Source: Bryobacterales bacterium (lineage in GTDB: Bacteria > Acidobacteriota > Terriglobia > Bryobacterales > Bryobacteraceae). From it: 32,573 bases of DNA. Shown in pieces: positions 23,933 through 31,007 of the stretch. Made by a program: the position numbers and the translations under genes. The stretch lies in contig PMSX01000297.1 in the NCBI GenBank assembly GCA_003167495.1, forward strand, positions 1-32,573. The letters are read 5' to 3'. A model generated the notes under the pieces. The model did no database searches. It was not told the origin of the DNA and saw only the letters and a list, made by a program, of their open reading frames with translations. The stretch's first letter is position 1, and each line of letters opens with the position of its first letter.

Positions 23933-25137
23933 TGGAGTATCCCTTGGCCGGCGCGTTTGCCCTCGGCGGCGCCATCGACAACCTCCCGGCCTCCGTTGAC
24001 GCAATCGCCACCGGCAAAGTATTTGGGATCGGCCGTTTGGCCTGTTTTTGGGTTAACAACCACTTGGCCGTTGCGCAGTTCGATGGTGCGGATCTTTTGG
24101 AGTGTCTCAAGAAGACGCGATTGCCCGATCGCGATGATGACGGTTTGGGCGGGAACGACTTCGCCGTTCTCACACTCGACAGAGTTTTCCGTAAAACGAA
24201 TGGGGCGAGCGTTCCAGATGAAATTAATGCCAGCGCGGCGCGCATGCTCATATTCGAAAGAGAAGGCGGACATGTTGGCTTCGGTCCGGCGGTAGAGGAT
24301 GGAAACGTGTGCCGCGCCCAAATACTTGGCGGCGATGGCAGCGTCGATGGCAGTATTGCCACCGCCAATCACGGCAACACAGTGGCCGACGTGCATGGGC
24401 TGCGCCGTTTTGTAAGCGGCAATGAATTCCAGGGCGTTGACAACGTGTTTCATTTCTTCGCCAGGAATACCAAGCGGCTGCGTCGATCCCAGACCGATGC
24501 CGATGAAAATAGCAGCGAAATCACGTTCCAGATCTTCGATCGATAGATCTTCGCCAACGGAAACGCCGCTGCGAAATTCAACTCCGGTGGCGCGGACGAG
24601 TTCCACTTCGCGGGCGGAATCATTGGGGGTGAATTTGTACTGCGCTACGCCATAGGTGTTTAGGCCGCCTGGTTGCGAACGCTTGTCGAAGATGGTAACG
24701 TCGATGCCGTGTTTACGAAGCTCCGCGGCGCATGCGAGGGAAGCGGGACCGGCGCCGATGCAGGCGACTTTCTTGGCGTTCGCAATGGTTTTGTAAGGCA
24801 GTTTACCGGCGGATGCGTAGAAGTGCTCCATCGCGTGGCGCTGCAAGAGGCCGATGGTGATGGGCTGGTGATTGATGTTGTGATAAACGCAAGCGCCTTC
24901 ACAGAGAACTTGCACCGGACAAACGCGCGAACAACTGAGGCCGAGAACATTAGCTTCGAGGATGGTTTCGGCTGAACCGAAAACGTTGCCTGTGGCGATT
25001 TTCTTGATGAAGCGCGGCACGTCGATATGCGTGGGGCAAGCAGCGGCACACGGCGCGTCAAAGCAAAACAGGCAGCGGTTCGCTTCCGCAACCGCCGCCT
25101 GTGGAGCTAACGGAGGATGGAGTTCCGCGAAATTCAA
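23920..25137 (-). CDS. preT: NAD-dependent dihydropyrimidine dehydrogenase, subunit PreT
   Basis: PreT passes electrons from NAD(P)H through FAD and Fe-S clusters to PreA. The 405-aa length matches E. coli PreT. The N-terminus has the GltD-like Fe-S ligands RCLFCFDAPCAAACP (C22, C25, C30, C34) and LGLSCSRVCPVQVLCEGAC (C69, C73, C79, C83). The FAD Rossmann motif is CIGAGPASLACAAELRKHG (near 130-148), and FDKRSQPGGLNTYGVAQYKF is the flavin-binding continuation. VAVIGGGNTAIDAA (near 258-271) is the NAD(P)H site, and YFAGGDCVNGGREVVDGAAEGKRA is the C-terminal FAD motif. The start overlaps the aminotransferase stop by 4 nt. Bacterial PreTA can run reversibly, but the catabolic neighbours indicate degradation. 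Confidence 0.95.
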   Translation of the reverse strand: MNFAELHPPLAPQAAVAEANRCLFCFDAPCAAACPTHIDVPRFIKKIATGNVFGSAETILEANVLGLSCSRVCPVQVLCEGACVYHNINHQPITIGLLQRHAMEHFYASAGKLPYKTIANAKKVACIGAGPASLACAAELRKHGIDVTIFDKRSQPGGLNTYGVAQYKFTPNDSAREVELVRATGVEFRSGVSVGEDLSIEDLERDFAAIFIGIGLGSTQPLGIPGEEMKHVVNALEFIAAYKTAQPMHVGHCVAVIGGGNTAIDAAIAAKYLGAAHVSILYRRTEANMSAFSFEYEHARRAGINFIWNARPIRFTENSVECENGEVVPAQTVIIAIGQSRLLETLQKIRTIELRNGQVVVNPKTGQTADPKYFAGGDCVNGGREVVDGAAEGKRAGQGILQWLT

Positions 25138-26420
25138 TTGAGACTCCGGAAAGCCGAATCGAGGCGTTTGATGAATTCGTCAACGTCGGATTTTTGAATA
25201 TTGAGAGGCGGCGAGAGGCGGATGACGTTACCGTAGAGACCGCCGCGGCCGATGAGAATGCGATTTTCGCGCGCCCCTTCCATGAGCTTCAGAGCGTATT
25301 CCGGCGCGGGGTTTTTCGAAGCTGGATCCTCCACCAGTTCCAGACCTTGCATGAGACCCATGCCCCGCACATCGCCAATGATCGGATACTTTTGCTGGAG
25401 CTCTTCGAGTTTGGCGCGCAGATAGGCACCCGTGTCAGCGGCATTGGCAGCCAGGTTTTCCTCGTCGATAAGATCAATCACGGCTTTGGCGGCAGTGTTG
25501 GTGATGGGATTGCCGCCGAAGGTAGAGATGTGAACGCCTTTCCAGGCATCGGCGACTTCCGGCCGCGCGACTGTGAGACCGATAGGGAAACCGTTACCCA
25601 GGCCTTTGGCGCTGGTCATGACGTCGGGAGTAACGCCCCATTGCTCAATGCCGAACCACTTATTACCGGTGCGGCCCCAGCCGGTTTGCACTTCGTCGCT
25701 GATAAAGATGCCACCGTATTTGCGGACGATCTCCGAGACGATTTGGAAATACTCTTTGGGAGGCGTGATGAAGCCGCCGACTCCTTGGATGGGCTCGGCA
25801 ATCATGCCCGCCACGCGGCCGGGAGTGGTTGTGCGGATGAGTTCTTCAACGTCTTGCGCGCATTTGACATGGCAAGACGGATAAGTGAGGCCGAAGGGGC
25901 AGCGATAGCAATAGGCATTGTGCGCGAACACCACGCCGGGCTGCGTTTGCGGCCCGACTTTCCAAGCGCCTTGGCCAGTGACAGCAAGAGCCATCGAGGA
26001 ACGCCCGTGATAGGAGTGGCGCAGGGCGATGATGTCGCTTGAGCCCGTATAGCAGCGCGCGAGCATGATGGCCGTCTCGTTGGCCTCGGTCCCGCTATTG
26101 GTGAAGAAAGATTTGTTGACGTTGCCGGGAGTGATGGAGGCGATTTTCTTGGCGAGCGCTACTTGCGGTTCAGTGAGAAAGACAGTGGAGACGTGCTGGA
26201 CCTTCTCGAGTTGTTCGCGCACCTTAGCATTGACCTTGTCGTTGCAGTGGCCAACGCTGACCGTGAGGATGCCCCCGAAGAAATCAAGGTACTGGTTCCC
26301 ATCGGCATCCCACACAAATTGGTCTTTGGCGCGTTCCACGACCAGCGGGTCTTTGAAATAGTGAAAGACCGAAGGGAAGAGAAATTCTTTCTGCGCGAGG
26401 ATGATCTCTTGTTTAGTCAC
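25134..26420 (-). CDS. Class III PLP aminotransferase, AGXT2/beta-alanine-type
   Basis: The 428-aa protein starts at a GTG with AAAGG about 8 nt upstream. It has the fold-type I ornithine/GABA aminotransferase layout: FFTNSGTEANETAIMLAR (105-122), HSYHGRS (135-141), AEPIQGVGG (208-216), ISDEVQTGWGRTG (240-252, with D242 contacting the pyridine nitrogen) and TSAKGLGNGFPIG (269-281) with PLP lysine K272. The sequence style is of the alanine-glyoxylate/beta-aminoisobutyrate group used in pyrimidine degradation, so the likely reaction is beta-alanine or beta-aminoisobutyrate plus pyruvate or glyoxylate to the semialdehyde. A Cx2C-x8-Cx3C cysteine group (171, 174, 183, 187) is conspicuous. It is the first gene of the operon. 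The amine donor and acceptor are inferred from context. Confidence 0.9.
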   Translation of the reverse strand: MTKQEIILAQKEFLFPSVFHYFKDPLVVERAKDQFVWDADGNQYLDFFGGILTVSVGHCNDKVNAKVREQLEKVQHVSTVFLTEPQVALAKKIASITPGNVNKSFFTNSGTEANETAIMLARCYTGSSDIIALRHSYHGRSSMALAVTGQGAWKVGPQTQPGVVFAHNAYCYRCPFGLTYPSCHVKCAQDVEELIRTTTPGRVAGMIAEPIQGVGGFITPPKEYFQIVSEIVRKYGGIFISDEVQTGWGRTGNKWFGIEQWGVTPDVMTSAKGLGNGFPIGLTVARPEVADAWKGVHISTFGGNPITNTAAKAVIDLIDEENLAANAADTGAYLRAKLEELQQKYPIIGDVRGMGLMQGLELVEDPASKNPAPEYALKLMEGARENRILIGRGGLYGNVIRLSPPLNIQKSDVDEFIKRLDSAFRSLN

Positions 26421-26682
26421 TGAGTTACCTTTTTACCAAGTTTCGTTGGATGGACACCCAATAGCGACGCGAACGGAGCGTGGTTAAAAACGGCGAAGTA
26501 CTGGCGAACCGGAGAGCCCTTCTGGCTTCCGTTGCCTTATAGTGTCGCAAAACGGGGTTGCGCGCGCGGGGAACCGAACGGTCCGGAAACCGCCAGTTTC
26601 ACCGACTGGCAGCGCGGATTTCACACATTACCCCGGCAGAGCGCAGCCTAGGTAACATACTGCGCAGATCTGGAAGAGTTCC
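26421..26682. other. Upstream region of the pyrimidine operon
   Basis: This 262-nt non-coding gap must hold the operon promoter on the minus strand. A TATAAG-like -10 can be read on the minus strand around 26536-26541, but no good -35 precedes it. A small palindrome lies at 26592-26610 (GCCAGT, 7-nt loop, ACTGGC). I see no recognisable operator family, riboswitch or gene here. A short open frame at 26628-26876 on the minus strand is a shadow of the OB-fold gene. Confidence 0.4.
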
Positions 26683-26886
26683 CTACTTCCGGTAATACGC
26701 CACGCCATTTCGTTCTTCAACAAAACGTACCCGTTCACCAATCTGCGCGCGATCCAGAATGCGCGCCGTAATGCGACCCCCGCCATCCAGTTCAATAATC
26801 CCCAGTTGATAAGGCGCATCGGCGGCATATTGCTCAGGCGCCGCATGCACCACCGTCTCCGTGTATACAACGCCATCGCGCGGCAT
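26683..26886 (-). CDS. Small OB-fold protein (DUF35-type), thiolase partner
   Basis: The 67-aa protein has a beta-barrel pattern (VVYTETVV, PYQLGIIELDGGGRITARI, GERVRFVEERNGVAYY) matching the OB-fold half of DUF35 proteins. These accompany SCP-x-type thiolases and HMG-CoA synthase-like enzymes as acyl-CoA channelling partners. The usual N-terminal rubredoxin-like zinc ribbon with two CxxC pairs is absent. In compact bacterial versions the OB domain alone is common, so this is probably a complete short form rather than a fragment. The start lies 4 nt after the thiolase stop on the same strand, which supports a complex with it. Confidence 0.8.
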   Translation of the reverse strand: MPRDGVVYTETVVHAAPEQYAADAPYQLGIIELDGGGRITARILDRAQIGERVRFVEERNGVAYYRK

Positions 26887-26890
26887 TTAT

Positions 26891-28051
26891 TTATGCCGCC
26901 TCCAAAATAGTCACCACGCAGGTGGCGCCGCTACCACCCAAGTTCTGCGCCAACCCAATCTTGTGCTTGGCCACCTGCCGCTCGCCCGCGTCGCCGCGCA
27001 ACTGCATTACGATATCGCAAATCTGCCCCACGCCCGTCGCGCCCACCGGGTGGCCTTTGGCCTTCAATCCACCGCTGGTGTTGATGGGAATCTCACCACC
27101 AATCGCGGTCGCTCCACTCGCGGCCAAGGGCCCGCCCTGCCCTTTCGCGGCAAATCCCAAATCTTCGCTGGCAATAATCTCGGCAATGGTGAAGCAATCG
27201 TGCAATTCGGCCAAATCAATTTCCTTCGGCCCAACGCCCGCCAGTTTGTAAGCCTTTTCGCCTGCCGCCTTCACTGCGGGAAAGCATGTGATGTCGGCCT
27301 TATGATCCAGCGCAACGTGATCGGAAGTCTGCGTCACCGCCAGCACTTTGGCAAATCGCGCATGGTAGCGGGCGGCTTGTTCAAGCGGCACAATCACCAC
27401 AGCGGCCGCGCCATCGCTGATCAACGAACAATCGTAAACCGTCAGGGGCTCGGCAATAGGCTTTCCCGCCAGCGCTTGCTCAATCGTGATCACCTTGCGC
27501 ATATGCGCCAGCGGATTTTTCGCGCCGTTGGCGTGGTTTTTCACAGCCACCGCCGCCAACTGCGCGCGCGTCGTGCCGAATTGATGCATGTGGCGGCGCG
27601 CGATCATCGCGAACAACGCCGGGAACGTCGCGCCCGCTCGCCCTTCCCCTGCCATGTCGCCGGCGCCCGCCAGAATCTCGGCCACGCGCGGCGTAGATTG
27701 CGAAGTCATTTTTTCCACACCCGCCGCTACCACCAAGTCGTAGATGCCCGCCGCCACGCTTTGCCAGGCATGAAAAAACGCCGACCCGCTCGAGGCGCAC
27801 GCATCTTCAAAGCGCGTGCAGGGAATACCCTCAAATCCAGCGGCCATGCCGACATAGGGTGCCAAATGGTTTTGGCCCACAAAAGACGGCCCTGCAAAAT
27901 TACCCAGATAGAACGCCTCAACCTGTTTCGGCTCAACGTTGGCGTCGCGCAGGGCGTTTTCCACAGCTTCTACCGCCAAAGACCGCAAATCCCGGTCGGC
28001 AAACGCCCCAAAGGCTGTTTTCCCAATGCCGATCACCGCCACCGATCTCAT
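26891..28051 (-). CDS. Thiolase-family acyltransferase (SCP-x / acetyl-CoA acetyltransferase-like)
   Basis: The 386-aa protein belongs to the SCP-x-like branch of the thiolase superfamily. The nucleophilic cysteine is C85 in FEDACASSGSAFFHAW. The second half has AELHDCFTIAE (SCP-x-type H-C motif) and KGHPVGATGVGQICDI with the catalytic histidine, followed by HKIGLAQNLGGSGATCVVTIL. Family members condense or cleave acyl-CoA units in sterol or branched-chain acid breakdown or in beta-ketoacyl synthesis. The exact substrate is unknown. The small OB-fold gene directly downstream is the expected DUF35 partner. It is divergent from the sigma factor gene, with about 110 nt between. Confidence 0.9.
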   Translation of the reverse strand: MRSVAVIGIGKTAFGAFADRDLRSLAVEAVENALRDANVEPKQVEAFYLGNFAGPSFVGQNHLAPYVGMAAGFEGIPCTRFEDACASSGSAFFHAWQSVAAGIYDLVVAAGVEKMTSQSTPRVAEILAGAGDMAGEGRAGATFPALFAMIARRHMHQFGTTRAQLAAVAVKNHANGAKNPLAHMRKVITIEQALAGKPIAEPLTVYDCSLISDGAAAVVIVPLEQAARYHARFAKVLAVTQTSDHVALDHKADITCFPAVKAAGEKAYKLAGVGPKEIDLAELHDCFTIAEIIASEDLGFAAKGQGGPLAASGATAIGGEIPINTSGGLKAKGHPVGATGVGQICDIVMQLRGDAGERQVAKHKIGLAQNLGGSGATCVVTILEAA

Positions 28052-28113
28052 ATATCCTAAAGATAGCTCGGATGGCTACAATGGTTGCCCGTTACACTTT
28101 GATTTGCACGTTT

Positions 28114-28141
28114 TTGCGTTCTGTTCGTCAGTTCTTAATAA
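28114..28141 (+). promoter_or_regulatory. Candidate promoter for the sigma/anti-sigma module
   Basis: TTGCGT at 28114-28119 and TAATAA at 28136-28141 are spaced 16 nt apart. A 6-bp inverted repeat (GTTCGT at 28123-28128, ACGAAC at 28141-28146) overlaps the -10 and could be an operator. This is a by-eye match only. Confidence 0.3.
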
Positions 28142-28162
28142 CGAACGTAGTGTGCCTTGACG

Positions 28163-28792
28163 ATGCAAAGCAACAGAGCGCAACCCGGAACGCAGCGCAT
28201 GGCGGCCGCCGTGCTCGATTCAGCGCCCCTCGAGGCCTGCATGCCTGAGCCTGTGCCCCACATTTCGCAATCGCAAACCGATTCGGATGCCGACGCGCAA
28301 ACCCGCTTTGTGCAGCAGAATCTGCGACGCATTTTTCTGCTGATCTACCGCATCGTGGGCAATGTGGACGACGCACAGGACCTCACGCAGGAAACCTTCA
28401 TCAAGGCGCTGCAGCGCCAAGCGCAGCTCAAGGATTTGGATAAAGCCTCCCACTGGCTCTCGCGCATCGCCGCCAACACCGCCATCGATTTTCTACGCCG
28501 CAACAAGAAGTTTTCGTTCGTTGATGTGAATCATTTGTCGGATACGGCGCATGATCTCTTAGAGAACCCGGAACAATCCCTATTGCGCGGCGAGCGCAAG
28601 CTTCACCTCGACGGTGGCTTGGCCGAACTCACCGAGCGCGAGCGCATGGCGTTGCTGCTGCGTGATGTGGAAGATATGCCCGCCGACGAAGTAGCATCCC
28701 TCATGAATTGTTCCATGGCCACGGTGCGGTCGCACATCGCCAACGCGCGCATCAAGTTCCGGCGCTACCTGGCGGAAAGGCGGCCCTTATGA
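28163..28792 (+). CDS. ECF-type RNA polymerase sigma factor
   Basis: The protein has about 209 aa. Sigma region 2 runs from about FVQQNLRRIFLLIYRIVGN through DDAQDLTQETFIKALQ and ASHWLSRIAANTAIDFLRRNK. Region 4 is LAELTERERMALLLRDVEDMPADEVASLMNCSMATVRSHIANARIKFRRYL with a clear helix-turn-helix. The first ~45 residues are non-conserved, so the start is uncertain. ATG 28163 keeps the longest ATG-started form, a TTG at 28157 is upstream, and ATG 28241 has the best ribosome-binding site (GAGG 5 nt upstream). The stop overlaps the start of the anti-sigma gene (ATGA), so both proteins are made from one mRNA in matched amounts. The stimulus is unknown. Confidence 0.93.
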   Translation: MQSNRAQPGTQRMAAAVLDSAPLEACMPEPVPHISQSQTDSDADAQTRFVQQNLRRIFLLIYRIVGNVDDAQDLTQETFIKALQRQAQLKDLDKASHWLSRIAANTAIDFLRRNKKFSFVDVNHLSDTAHDLLENPEQSLLRGERKLHLDGGLAELTERERMALLLRDVEDMPADEVASLMNCSMATVRSHIANARIKFRRYLAERRPL

Positions 28793-29409
28793 AGTCGAAC
28801 ACCGCGGAACATCCGAGTGTCGAAATTCTTAGCTTGTATTCAGCCGGAGATCTGCCGCTCCTGCTGCGCTTCCACACCGGCAGGCATGTCCGCGAGTGCC
28901 CAGCCTGCGAACAGCAGGTGCTTTCTTTGCACTCGGCCAAGGTGGAACTACGGCGTGAGGCGCATGGCGAAATCTTAACTGGCTTTGAAGCCATCGCCGA
29001 TTGGCATGCGCTCGAAAGCGACATGCTCGGCAACATCAGAGTCGGTGTAGCCGCGTCGCGTTGTATTGAGAAGGTTGGCCGTGCTCACAGCTTCGTTTCG
29101 CGCTTGGCCTGGGGATTCGGCATGACGGCGTTATTCGCAGCAGGCTGGATATCCCGCATGCCGCCGGAAGATAATCAGCGTATCATTTTAGCGTTGCGGC
29201 GCGCCGTTGGGCTCGAGCAGCCGGCCTTCAATGGAACCGTTGTGCGTTCCACGCGTGACGGGATTACCGTTCGCGCGCAAGGCGCCACACTCACATTTCT
29301 TCATCCACAATCGGCCGTTGTTTCCATGTCGAGCCCGGCTTCCGTCACCGCGCGTTACATCGACGACGATTCCGGCCAGGTCACCATTACCAATGTGTAT
29401 GGCCAGTAA
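28789..29409 (+). CDS. Membrane-spanning zinc-type anti-sigma factor
   Basis: The protein has about 206 aa from the ATG at 28789. Residues 33-40 (HVRECPAC) give the HxxxCxxC of zinc anti-sigma domains, placed in a short helical cytoplasmic region that would bind the sigma factor. A single TM lies at about 105-121 (SRLAWGFGMTALFAAGWIS). The C-terminal ~80 residues are beta-rich and extracytoplasmic (FNGTVVRSTRDGITVRAQGATLTFLHPQSAVVSM), suggesting a sensor domain. The cytoplasmic part between the zinc motif and the TM is longer than in the simplest ASD proteins. It is coupled upstream to the sigma gene and downstream to the exported protein (overlap 11-17 nt), so the three form one regulatory unit. 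Confidence 0.82.
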   Translation: MKSNTAEHPSVEILSLYSAGDLPLLLRFHTGRHVRECPACEQQVLSLHSAKVELRREAHGEILTGFEAIADWHALESDMLGNIRVGVAASRCIEKVGRAHSFVSRLAWGFGMTALFAAGWISRMPPEDNQRIILALRRAVGLEQPAFNGTVVRSTRDGITVRAQGATLTFLHPQSAVVSMSSPASVTARYIDDDSGQVTITNVYGQ

Positions 29410-30538
29410 GCTTCGCTTCATCGTCGGCCTTGTTATGCTCACGTCCCGCGCGCACGCGCAAGACAAAGGCGGCTGGCTCGACTGGCAATTTCCCAAAGAT
29501 TCACCGGTCCTCATGCGTGACCATAAGGGCTTCACCAATGTAACGATGCGCGGGTCGTCCATGGTGGTCGATCTGCATGAAACGCTCATCCTGCTGAATG
29601 TCGGCAAAAAGCCGATTTGCGGCTTGACTCTGCGCGTGGAAGCGCAAGGCATTACGCCTTGGGGCAAGGGGTCCGTCACTAAGCCAAGCCTTTTCGTGCT
29701 GCCCGGCGAAGAGTTTCCGGTGAAAGTCGACATGCAATTGTTGCGCCCCATCGCCGCTGCGAAATCCGAATCGGCCATGGTGCAAGTGAGTTTGGATTGC
29801 GCCCTGTTTAGTGATTTGAAAGCCTATGGCCCCGACAAACTGAATTCTCGCGGCACCTTGATGGTCTATGAAATGCAAGCCCGCCGCGACCGCCAGTTTC
29901 TGGCACGCTTGTTGGATAGCGGTCGGATTCCCGAACTGCGCGAAGAGTTGAATTTTGGCATGCAGGACCCGATTCCACGCCAACTCGGGCTGGAATTCTT
30001 GAGCGGTCCACATGCCCCCGTCGCGCGTGAACAGGCGCTCACAGTCAACCCAGTCAACTTCCCCAAAGCCCCCGTTCAGCCGTTGAGCGGAGCGGCCCAA
30101 GTAGCAGGCAATGAAGTGCGCGCCCCGCGTGTAGACATTCAGAACGTCTCGAAACTGCGCGTGACAAGCGTAGCCATGGGCTGGATTGTGCGCGACGACC
30201 ACGGAACAGATTTTGTCGCCGGCGCCTTAACCTCGCGCTCACCCATTGGACCCGTCCAGACGTCTTCCATCAGCGAATCGAGCACGCTGCGTTTTTCCCT
30301 TCCCACCGGACAGCCCATGGTGATTGACCGCCTCATGACATTCGTCAACGATGTGGAGTTCGCCGATGGCACCGTGTGGATTCCCAGCCGCGACGATATC
30401 AACGCCGCCACGCAAGACCTCGCGCTGCGCCGTGAACTGGCAACCTCGCCCGAAGAGCAGCGTCTGGCTAGCATTTACCGGCGCGAAGGCACCGAAGGAT
30501 TGAAGAAAGAGCTCAAGCGTATCAGTTTGTCCAATTAA
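29399..30538 (+). CDS. Exported protein of unknown function, third gene of the sigma/anti-sigma module
   Basis: The protein has about 379 aa from the ATG at 29399 (MASKLRFIVGL), and an ATG two codons earlier (29393) is also possible. A Sec signal peptide ends near RAHAQ (residue ~21). I recognise no family. The mature protein appears to have two beta-rich domains (about 22-150, with SSMVVDLHETLILLNVGKKPICGLTLRV and PGEEFPVKVDMQLLRPI, and about 230-330, with PRVDIQNVSKLRVTSVAMGWIVRD), each resembling an immunoglobulin-like or cohesin-like sandwich. A helical linker (ARRDRQFLARLLDSGRIPELREEL) joins them and a helical tail ends the protein. It may be the target or co-sensor of the anti-sigma system. 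Its frame starts inside the anti-sigma gene, so it belongs to the same transcript. Confidence 0.8.
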   Translation: MASKLRFIVGLVMLTSRAHAQDKGGWLDWQFPKDSPVLMRDHKGFTNVTMRGSSMVVDLHETLILLNVGKKPICGLTLRVEAQGITPWGKGSVTKPSLFVLPGEEFPVKVDMQLLRPIAAAKSESAMVQVSLDCALFSDLKAYGPDKLNSRGTLMVYEMQARRDRQFLARLLDSGRIPELREELNFGMQDPIPRQLGLEFLSGPHAPVAREQALTVNPVNFPKAPVQPLSGAAQVAGNEVRAPRVDIQNVSKLRVTSVAMGWIVRDDHGTDFVAGALTSRSPIGPVQTSSISESSTLRFSLPTGQPMVIDRLMTFVNDVEFADGTVWIPSRDDINAATQDLALRRELATSPEEQRLASIYRREGTEGLKKELKRISLSN

Positions 30539-30557
30539 GGCACCGAACTGCTAGAAT
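30527..30557 (+). promoter_or_regulatory. Weak candidate promoter for tRNA-Pro
   Basis: TTGTCC at 30527-30532 and TAGAAT at 30552-30557 are 19 nt apart and would start transcription about 10 nt before the tRNA. The spacing is long and the -35 is poor. Confidence 0.25.
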
Positions 30558-30575
30558 AGGTACGTTCGTCGCTGT

Positions 30576-30653
30576 CGGGGCGTGGCTCAGCCTGGCTAGA
30601 GCGCCTGGTTCGGGACCAGGAGGCCGGTGGTTCGAATCCACTCGCCCCGACCA
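30576..30653 (+). tRNA. tRNA-Pro (anticodon CGG)
   Basis: This is a complete cloverleaf with encoded CCA. The acceptor stem is CGGGGCG/CGCCCCG with discriminator A. The D arm is GCTC...GAGC and the anticodon stem is CCTGG/CCAGG around the loop TTCGGGA, giving anticodon CGG, which reads CCG proline codons. A 5-nt variable region follows, and the T arm is GGTGG-TTCGAAT-CCACT with one G-T pair. No intron or degenerate position is seen. Confidence 0.97.
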
Positions 30654-31007
30654 ATCCCTTCAATCACTTAACGCCATAGCCACCGGTTGGGTCGAGCTTA
30701 GCTGTCCGAATGTTGCCTGGCTTATCCGCCGGAAAATTTACTAATCGATAGATCCAGACTCCAGCTGCAATGAAATACCATCACGATTGCCGTGAACATC
30801 ATAAGCCGTCGTGGTCATTCCATATGTGCGCCACTGGTTCGACCTCGGCCTGTATTGCTCGCGGGCTAAACACAACGGCCAGTGAACGCCGACGTTCTCA
30901 CCTCAATTCTTCGTCAGTAATCTGAGGCTGACGGGCTTAGCTATGGGCGTACGCCTGAGCTTTTCTAGTGCCGGGGTCTAAACGCCGCTGGGCTGTTGTC
31001 ATTGTGA
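30654..31007. other. Gene-poor gap between tRNA-Pro and the histidine kinase
   Basis: This 354-nt stretch contains no convincing gene. On the minus strand a frame of about 53 codons is open from the stop at 30903-30905 to a TAG at 30741-30743. Its peptide includes TTTAYDVHGNRDGISLQLE, which faintly recalls the YD-repeat style of Rhs proteins, but it has no proper start apart from an internal ATG at 30818. I see no repeat of the tRNA 3' end here, no terminator and no integrase. Confidence 0.5.

Noticed and set aside
26628..26876. Alternative minus-strand ORF of 82 aa
   Set aside because: It overlaps the OB-fold gene in another frame, has no family features, and its composition looks like a shadow.
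28708..28788. Upstream extension of the anti-sigma frame
   Set aside because: The added residues lie within sigma region 4 coding sequence. The ATG at 28789 gives the ATGA overlap and a sensible N-terminus.
30576..30653. tRNA-Pro as an attachment site for a genomic island
   Set aside because: I found no direct repeat of the tRNA 3' end elsewhere in the window and no integrase gene. The flanking kinase looks like normal chromosomal content.
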